Below, in pieces: positions 58,974-64,000 of a stretch of DNA of 64,000 bases. The notes under the pieces are model-generated. The model was not told the DNA's origin. It made no database searches and saw nothing but the letters and a program-made list of their open reading frames with translations. Position 1 is the stretch's first letter; each line of letters begins with the position of its first letter. Made by a program: the position numbers and the translations under genes. The stretch covers positions 124,001 to 188,000 of the forward strand of contig NZ_SMFP01000002.1 of NCBI RefSeq assembly GCF_004348975.1. Reading direction: 5' to 3'. The DNA comes from Antarcticimicrobium sediminis. Lineage in GTDB: Bacteria > Pseudomonadota > Alphaproteobacteria > Rhodobacterales > Rhodobacteraceae.

Positions 58974-59008
58974 GGCTTCTTCTTTGCCAAAACACTCCTG
59001 CCGGAGGC
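58974..59008 (-). repeat. Dispersed intergenic repeat, copy D
   Basis: On the minus strand CCTCCGGCAGGAGTGTTTTG followed by GCAAAGAAGAAGCC; AGTGTTT replaces AGTATTT and the AAAGAAGAAG tail is exact. It lies just after the lipoprotein stop. See copies A, B and C. Confidence 0.55.
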
Positions 59009-59160
59009 GCCCGCAGTCAAATCCGGGCGCAGGGGCGCGATGTCTCTGCGACCGCGTCTCTGCCGGCTTCTCTGCCCCCGCATGTTCACAGCTTCGTAAC
59101 GGCGTGCCTGTTTCCTTGACGGATGCAGGCGCTCGGCGTATTCCGGCCCTACACAAAGAC

Positions 59161-59214
59161 CGTGGCGATTTGTTACCGGATTGCGGGCCACGTTAAACAC
59201 ACCGCTAAAAGGTC
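59161..59214 (+). ncRNA. SAM-II riboswitch aptamer upstream of metZ
   Basis: The sequence follows the SAM-II fold. P1 is CGTGGC (59161-59166) with GCCACG, the core GATTTGTTACCGGATTGC follows and then GCTAAAAGGT near the 3' end, in which AGGT pairs with TTACC as pseudoknot P2. All positions match the alphaproteobacterial SAM-II consensus that I recall. A terminator follows directly and metZ begins 77 bases later, so SAM should reduce metZ transcription. Confidence 0.92.
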
Positions 59215-59223
59215 AGGATGAAA

Positions 59224-59258
59224 GACCCCTTTCGCTTGGCCGCGTTCGGGGTTTTTTT
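59224..59258 (+). terminator. Riboswitch-controlled terminator before metZ
   Basis: GACCCC (59224-59229) pairs with GGGGTT (59248-59253), an inner CGC/GCG stem lies within and seven Ts follow. The aptamer's 3' GGTC (59211-59214) could pair with GACC (59224-59227) when SAM is absent, freeing the polymerase to continue. Confidence 0.75.
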
Positions 59259-59290
59259 GTGCCCTTTTGGAAGGGTGAGAGGATGAGATT

Positions 59291-60475
59291 ATGAGCGAGA
59301 CCTGGAAACCACGCACCACCGCCGTTCACGCGGGCACCCGCCGCAGCCAATATGGTGAAATGAGCGAGGCGATCTTCCTGACGCAGGGGTTTGTCTATGA
59401 CAGCGCCGAGGCCGCCGAAGCGCGGTTCGTTTCAGCGGGCGAGGATGAATATATCTATGCCCGCTACGGCAACCCCACCGTGCGCATGTTCGAGGATCGC
59501 ATCGCCCGGATCGAGGGCGCCGAAGATGCCTTTGCCACCGCCTCGGGCATGGCGGCGGTCTCGGGCGCGCTCAGTTCCATCCTGAAGGCGGGCGATCATG
59601 TGGTCGCGGCCCAGGCGCTATTTGGCTCCTGCCTGTATATCCTTGAAGAGGTGCTGGGGCGCTTTGGCGTCGAGGTCAGCTTTGTCGACGGCACCGATCT
59701 GGACCAGTGGCGGGCGGCGCTGCGCCCCGACACCCGCGCGGTGTTCTTCGAATCCGTCTCCAACCCGACGCTGGAGGTGATCGACATCACCGAGGTCGCC
59801 AAGCTGGCCCATGCGGTCGGGGCGCTGGTGGTGGTCGACAATGTCTTCGCCTCGCCGGTGTTTTCCGATGCGGTGGCGCAGGGGGCCGATCTGGTCGTCT
59901 ATTCCGCCACCAAGCATATCGACGGGCAGGGGCGCACGCTGGGCGGCGTGATCCTGGGCAGTCGGGATCTGATCCGCAAGTCGGTCGAGCCCTATATGAA
60001 ACATACCGGCGGCGCGATGAGCCCGTTCACCGCCTGGGTGATGCTCAAAGGGCTGGAAACGCTGGATCTGCGGGTTCGCGCGCAGGCCGGCAATGCGCAG
60101 CAGGTGGCCGAAGCGGTGCAGCATCACCCGGCGCTGTCGCGGGTGCTCTATCCCGGCCTTGCCGCGCATCCGCAATATGATCTGGCCCGCGCCCAGATGG
60201 GGGCCGGGGGCACCGTGCTGTCGCTGGAGCTCAAGGGTGGGCAGCCGGCCGCGTTCCGCTTCCTCAACGCGTTGAAAATCGCGCAGATCTCCAACAATCT
60301 GGGCGATGCCAAGACCATCGTCACCCATCCTGCCACCACGACTCACCAGCGCCTGAGCGAGGAAACCCGCACGCGTCTGGGCATCAGCCCGGGTCTGGTG
60401 CGGGTCTCGATGGGGATCGAGAATGTCGAGGATCTGCTGGCCGACATCACCGGCGCGCTTGACGCCGCAGGCTGA
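59291..60475 (+). CDS. metZ: O-succinylhomoserine sulfhydrylase
   Basis: A 394-residue PLP enzyme that forms homocysteine from O-succinylhomoserine and sulfide. The Schiff-base lysine is K208 in VVYSATKHIDGQGR and the Asp is D183 (VVDN). TASGMAAV and SKFI-like blocks are as in MetZ, and GRTLGGVI supports sulfhydrylase over cystathionine synthase. AGAGGA lies eight bases upstream of the ATG. A SAM-II riboswitch with terminator precedes it, so expression falls when SAM is plentiful. Three 10-bp units follow its stop. Confidence 0.95.
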   Translation: MSETWKPRTTAVHAGTRRSQYGEMSEAIFLTQGFVYDSAEAAEARFVSAGEDEYIYARYGNPTVRMFEDRIARIEGAEDAFATASGMAAVSGALSSILKAGDHVVAAQALFGSCLYILEEVLGRFGVEVSFVDGTDLDQWRAALRPDTRAVFFESVSNPTLEVIDITEVAKLAHAVGALVVVDNVFASPVFSDAVAQGADLVVYSATKHIDGQGRTLGGVILGSRDLIRKSVEPYMKHTGGAMSPFTAWVMLKGLETLDLRVRAQAGNAQQVAEAVQHHPALSRVLYPGLAAHPQYDLARAQMGAGGTVLSLELKGGQPAAFRFLNALKIAQISNNLGDAKTIVTHPATTTHQRLSEETRTRLGISPGLVRVSMGIENVEDLLADITGALDAAG

Positions 60476-60505
60476 TCGCAACAGGTCGCGCCGGGTCGCA
60501 ACAAA
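60476..60505 (+). repeat. 10-bp tandem repeat, three units, directly after the metZ stop
   Basis: TCGCAACAGG, TCGCGCCGGG and TCGCAACAAA follow the TGA at 60473-60475 without a gap. The outer units differ from each other at two positions only. Confidence 0.6.
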
Positions 60506-60604
60506 CATGTGATCCGGCGTTAGATTTGCCGCGTATAGGGTTTAGCAATGGAAATCAGCTCCCCCGAGACCTAGGTTAACAGGGGTAGACGAAAGGGATC
60601 GCAG

Positions 60605-61708
60605 ATGAACATACAGCTTCCCGCCTTGGACCGCACACCGGATGAGACCGAGGCCGCAGCCGCGCTTGATGTGCTGCGGGCTTGGGCTGAATCGGTCAGC
60701 CCCGATGAGGTGTCACAGCTTGATCCTGCGATCGCGCGCCTGCTTGCCCGGCGTGCGCCCAATGCCTATCCCGATCTGTTGCGCGTCTATCCCGAAGGTT
60801 TCGTCGCGGACGAGGGGTATCGCGCGACGCTGCCCGACCTGCAGAACGGCCCGGCCAGCCTGATCCGTGGCGCCAAGCAACAGATTCAACATGTTGGGAT
60901 CTCGAACTTTCGCCTTCCGATCCGGTTTCACAGCCGCGACAACGGCGATCTGACGCTAGAGACCAGCGTCACCGGTACGGTCAGTCTTGAGGCCGACAAG
61001 AAGGGCATCAACATGAGCCGCATCATGCGCTCGTTCTATGCCCATGCCGACCGCACCTTCAGCTTTGAGGTGATCGAGGCGGCGCTGGATGATTACAAGG
61101 CCGATCTCGACAGCTTCGACGCCCGCATCCAGATGCGCTTTTCCTTTCCGATCCGGGTGGACAGCCTGCGCTCGGGCCTGTCGGGGTATCAGTATTACGA
61201 CATCGCGCTGGAACTGGTGGAAACCAATGGCCAGCGTCAGAAGATCCTGCATCTCGACTATGTCTATTCCTCGACCTGCCCCTGTTCTCTGGAACTCAGC
61301 GAACATGCGCGGTCCCAGCGCGGGCAGCTTGCCACACCGCATTCACAGCGCTCGGTCGCGCGGATCTCGGTGGTTCTGGACCCGGCAGCGCAATGCCTGT
61401 GGTTCGAGGATCTGATCGAGGCCTGCCGTCGCGCCGTGCCGACCGAGACGCAGGTCATGGTCAAGCGCGAGGATGAGCAAGCCTTTGCCGAGTTGAACGC
61501 CGCCAATCCGATCTTTGTCGAGGATGCGGTGCGGCTGTTTTGCGCCGAGTTGCAGGCCGATCCGCGGATCGGTGATTTTCGCGTGATCGCCAGCCATCAG
61601 GAAAGCCTGCACAGCCATGATGCCGTCAGCCTGCTGGTGGAAGGGGACACCTTTGCCGCCGACAGCCTTGACCCAAAGCTCTTTGCCTCGCTGGTTCACG
61701 CCGGCTGA
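60605..61708 (+). CDS. folE2: GTP cyclohydrolase FolE2
   Basis: A 367-residue GTP cyclohydrolase IB, which converts GTP to dihydroneopterin triphosphate at the start of folate synthesis. The metal site includes the Cys in STCPCSLELSEH, and the tunnelling-fold layout of FolE2 is intact (ILHLDYVYSST, HDAVSLLVEG). Unlike zinc-dependent FolE, FolE2 works with other metals and can replace FolE when zinc is low. It is alone in its transcript, with AAAGGGA nine bases before the ATG. No clear Zur box is seen. Confidence 0.93.
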   Translation: MNIQLPALDRTPDETEAAAALDVLRAWAESVSPDEVSQLDPAIARLLARRAPNAYPDLLRVYPEGFVADEGYRATLPDLQNGPASLIRGAKQQIQHVGISNFRLPIRFHSRDNGDLTLETSVTGTVSLEADKKGINMSRIMRSFYAHADRTFSFEVIEAALDDYKADLDSFDARIQMRFSFPIRVDSLRSGLSGYQYYDIALELVETNGQRQKILHLDYVYSSTCPCSLELSEHARSQRGQLATPHSQRSVARISVVLDPAAQCLWFEDLIEACRRAVPTETQVMVKREDEQAFAELNAANPIFVEDAVRLFCAELQADPRIGDFRVIASHQESLHSHDAVSLLVEGDTFAADSLDPKLFASLVHAG

Positions 61709-61898
61709 AGCGACCCGAGGCGGGCCCGTCGTCAGCCGGTGCCATCGAAACACCGCTCAAACGTCGCCGGCGCGCCTGTGTTTGAATTGCATCGACGCCG
61801 CCCAAAATGCCCGACACGCAGGAGTGAGGCCGCAGGGCCGGGCCGCACCTGCGCGTTGCGCTTGACAGTCGGCGTCCGCCACGCCAACGCTGCCGCTC

Positions 61899-63347
61899 AT
61901 GTTTGACCTGCGCCCCGTCGGATACGTCATTGGCCTGCTTGTCGCCATTCTTGGGGCAACCATGTTCCTGCCGCTTGTCGCCGACCTGATCGAGGGGCGG
62001 GGCGAATGGCATGTGTTCCTGCAAAGCGGGCTGTTTTCGGTGCTGGCCGGTGGGCTGATCGCGCTGAGCTGCGCCAACGGCGTGCGCGAAGGGCTGACCA
62101 TCCAGCAGACCTTTCTGTTGACCACGGGCGTCTGGGTGGCGTTGCCGTTGTTCGGCGCGATCCCCTTTGTGCTGGGCGCGACCGAACTGCGCTTTGTCGA
62201 TGCGTTTTTCGAGGCGATGTCGGGCGTGACCACCACCGGTTCGACCGTCGTGACCGGGCTGGATGATTTGCCGCGCGGTATCCTGTTGTGGCGTGGCATC
62301 CTGCAATGGCTGGGCGGCATCGGCATCATTGTCGTGGCGATGGTTTTCCTGCCCGAGCTGCGGGTTGGGGGCATGCAGATCTTTCGCTCTGAAGCGTTTG
62401 AAACCATGGGCAAGATCCTGCCGCGCGCCACCGCCATCGCGGGTCAGATCGCGACGATCTATATCGGGCTGACCCTGGCGTGCATGTTCACTTATATGGC
62501 GCTGGGCATGTCGTTCTTTGATGCGCTGGTGCATGCGCTGACCACCTGTTCGACCGGAGGATTCTCGAATTACGACGCCTCGTTCGGGACCTTTTCAGGG
62601 CCGCCGGAATATGCGGCGTCGGTCTTTATGATCCTCGCGGCGCTACCGTTTGTGCGCTATGTCCAGCTGATCAATGGTCACGCCACACCGTTGTTTCGCG
62701 ACAGTCAGGTGCGCGTGTTCTTGACTGTCATCGTGGTTCTGGTGGCGGGGACCACGCTGGTTCTGACCTCGATTTTTCCGCATCACTGGGAACAGGCGAT
62801 GCGCGAGTCGCTGTTCAACATCACCTCGATCATATCCGGAACCGGCTTTGCCAGCGTGGACTATATGCGCTGGGGCAACTTCCTGATCATGATGTTCTTT
62901 TTCATCGGGTTGATCGGTGGCTGTGCCGGTTCGACCGCCTGTTCGGTCAAGATTTTCCGCTATCAGTTGCTGTTCTCGTCGATCTCGGTACAGATCCGGC
63001 GCATCCGCAATCCGCATGGGGTGTTCACCCCGCGCTTTCAGGGCCGCCCGGTGGGCCCGGATGTGCTGAGTTCGGTGATCTCCTTCTTCATGTTCTTCGT
63101 GGTATCCCTCGGCGTTCTGTCTGTGGGGTTGGGCATGACCGGGCTGGACATGATCACCTCGATCTCTGGCGCGGCGACGGCGCTGGCCAATATCGGCCCC
63201 GGGCTGGGTGACCAGATCGGGCCGGCGGGGAACTTTGCCGGGTTGAACGACACCGCCAAATGGATGCTCTCGATCGGTATGTTGTGCGGTCGGCTGGAGC
63301 TGATGGTGGTCTATGCGATCCTGACCGTGAAGTTCTGGCGGGCGTGA
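61899..63347 (+). CDS. trkH: TrkH family potassium uptake protein
   Basis: A 482-residue potassium channel-like transporter with about ten helices in four M1-P-M2 repeats. The selectivity-filter glycines are in TTTGST, STGGFS, GTGFAS and NIGPGL. It would work with a cytoplasmic TrkA regulator, which is not in this window. A TTGACA at about 61863-61868 may be its -35. It takes up K+ for osmotic and pH balance. Confidence 0.93.
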   Translation: MFDLRPVGYVIGLLVAILGATMFLPLVADLIEGRGEWHVFLQSGLFSVLAGGLIALSCANGVREGLTIQQTFLLTTGVWVALPLFGAIPFVLGATELRFVDAFFEAMSGVTTTGSTVVTGLDDLPRGILLWRGILQWLGGIGIIVVAMVFLPELRVGGMQIFRSEAFETMGKILPRATAIAGQIATIYIGLTLACMFTYMALGMSFFDALVHALTTCSTGGFSNYDASFGTFSGPPEYAASVFMILAALPFVRYVQLINGHATPLFRDSQVRVFLTVIVVLVAGTTLVLTSIFPHHWEQAMRESLFNITSIISGTGFASVDYMRWGNFLIMMFFFIGLIGGCAGSTACSVKIFRYQLLFSSISVQIRRIRNPHGVFTPRFQGRPVGPDVLSSVISFFMFFVVSLGVLSVGLGMTGLDMITSISGAATALANIGPGLGDQIGPAGNFAGLNDTAKWMLSIGMLCGRLELMVVYAILTVKFWRA

Positions 63348-63430
63348 CGACCTTTGCCCGGGCGAGGGGGGTAAATCCTCGAAGACGGTCGTTCTCTTGC
63401 CTTTGTGGGTCCTCGCACACGCATAGAAAA

Positions 63431-63454
63431 AGCCCCGGCGCAAAGGCCGGGGCT
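63431..63454 (-). terminator. Rho-independent terminator of gatB
   Basis: AGCCCCGGC-GCAAAG-GCCGGGGCT is a 9-bp stem. On the minus strand TTTTC follows it directly, ending gatB transcription 30 bases after its stop. Confidence 0.9.
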
Positions 63455-63483
63455 TGGGGTCGTTTCACTCTCCTTGCGGGAGG

Positions 63484-64000
63484 TTACAGCGCCAGTTTGG
63501 CCTGCACGATCTCGTTGACCGCCTTGGGGTTGGCCTTGCCGCCGGTGAGTTTCATCACCTGACCCACAAACCACCCGGCCAGTTTCGGGTTGGCCTTGGC
63601 CTTTTCCACCTGCGCCGGGTTGTCGGCAATCACCTGATCGACCGCGGCCTCGATGGCACCGGTATCGGTGACCTGTTTCATGCCGCGCGCCTCGACGATC
63701 TGTGCCGGGTCGCCGCCCTCGGTATAGACGATCTCGAACAGATCCTTGGCGATCTTGCCCGAAATGTCGCCCTTGGAGATCAGGTCGATGATCCCGCCCA
63801 GCTGCTCCGGGTTGACCGGGCTGGAGGCGATGTCGTGATCGTCTTTCTTCAACCGGCCGAACAGCTCGTTGATGACCCAGTTGGCGGAGAGCTTGCCGTC
63901 ACGCCCCTGCGCCACCGCTTCGAAATAAGCGGCGGTTTCGACCTCGGCGGTCAACACGCTGGCGTCATAGTCGGTCATGCCGAAATCGCCGATATAACGC
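63484..64000 (-). CDS. gatB: Aspartyl/glutamyl-tRNA amidotransferase subunit B, C-terminal part (5' end beyond window)
   Basis: The frame continues to the window edge (RYIGDFG precedes the Met at 63978), so this is the last 171 residues of GatB, not a complete gene. The visible part is the helical domain [20 protein letters not shown] and the YqeY-like tail domain, ending ...[12 protein letters not shown]. GatCAB amidates Glu-tRNA(Gln) and Asp-tRNA(Asn) from glutamine in bacteria lacking GlnRS or AsnRS. The tail domain touches tRNA. The active-site part is outside the window. Confidence 0.94.
   Translation of the reverse strand, partial: RYIGDFGMTDYDASVLTAEVETAAYFEAVAQGRDGKLSANWVINELFGRLKKDDHDIASSPVNPEQLGGIIDLISKGDISGKIAKDLFEIVYTEGGDPAQIVEARGMKQVTDTGAIEAAVDQVIADNPAQVEKAKANPKLAGWFVGQVMKLTGGKANPKAVNEIVQAKLAL

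Noticed and set aside
60476-60604. Possible THF-II riboswitch or Zur box upstream of folE2
   Set aside because: I could not match either consensus; only a 10-bp repeat and a ribosome site are clear.

Overview
The window is a gene-dense, high-GC stretch of an alphaproteobacterial chromosome, most probably from the Rhodobacteraceae (Roseobacter group). The signs are a class I PHA locus with PhaR and tandem phasins, a SAM-II riboswitch on metZ, the ftsY / EamA / ispZ block, pyrG next to secG, a split three-gene nitrile hydratase, and several short families typical of this group (DUF2842, TerB-like, LamB/YcsF). I see no rRNA, tRNA, CRISPR array, insertion sequence or prophage. Species-level identity cannot be settled from the sequence alone.

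Layout. 1-3780: end of a dipeptide-type ABC importer followed without gaps by a metallophosphoesterase and a tyrosine-phosphatase-like protein. 3804-5549: purU and a GNAT acetyltransferase. 5586-14720: a LysR regulator divergent from a long operon that encodes PxpA, a biotinyl carrier, a biotin carboxylase, PxpB, PxpC and a sugar-type ABC importer, which looks like a complete biotin-dependent carboxylase/lactamase-like pathway with its own transporter. 14802-17998: three alpha/beta hydrolases and a degenerate M15-like protein. 18074-24729: the PHA locus (phaZ divergent from phaC, two phasins, an outer-membrane barrel, phaR) with CTGC-N3-GCAG operators at nearly every promoter. 24942-34705 (minus strand): a gamma-glutamyl-amine (Puu-like) catabolic cluster and a polar amino-acid/amine ABC importer. 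34862-37691: a PhnD-like protein, two TerB-like proteins, DUF1330 and a secreted protein. 37890-40061: pyrG and secG. 40201-41842: cobalt-type nitrile hydratase. 42466-45884: purA, DUF2842 and a DegP/HtrA protease. 46208-51654: an orphan lysine-rich protein, a Crp/Fnr regulator, ispZ, an EamA transporter, ftsY and lysoplasmalogenase. 51787-58961: AlkB, xseA, purD, a PAS-LuxR regulator, ferredoxin and small exported proteins. 59161-64000: SAM-II riboswitch with metZ, folE2, trkH and the C-terminal part of gatB.

How parts work together. PhaC makes PHA, phasins coat the granules, PhaZ degrades PHA and PhaR probably senses polymer and releases the shared operators. In the pxp operon the biotin carboxylase and carrier would charge CO2 for a PxpB/PxpC carboxyltransferase, while the ABC importer supplies the substrate. 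In the minus-strand cluster, glutamine-synthetase-like enzymes would glutamylate an imported amine, the FAD oxidase would oxidise it and the class I amidotransferase-like protein would hydrolyse the product.

Structures that ordinary gene calls do not explain include a recurrent pattern of short tandem duplications sitting on stop codons, a Crp-type palindrome followed by a probable terminated transcript downstream of the Crp/Fnr gene, paired 17-bp LysR operators, an 18-bp perfect palindrome upstream of a glutamine-synthetase-like gene and a dispersed intergenic repeat in four copies. I did not find an obvious defence or mobile system; the pxp-biotin-transporter operon is the best candidate for an incompletely described pathway.
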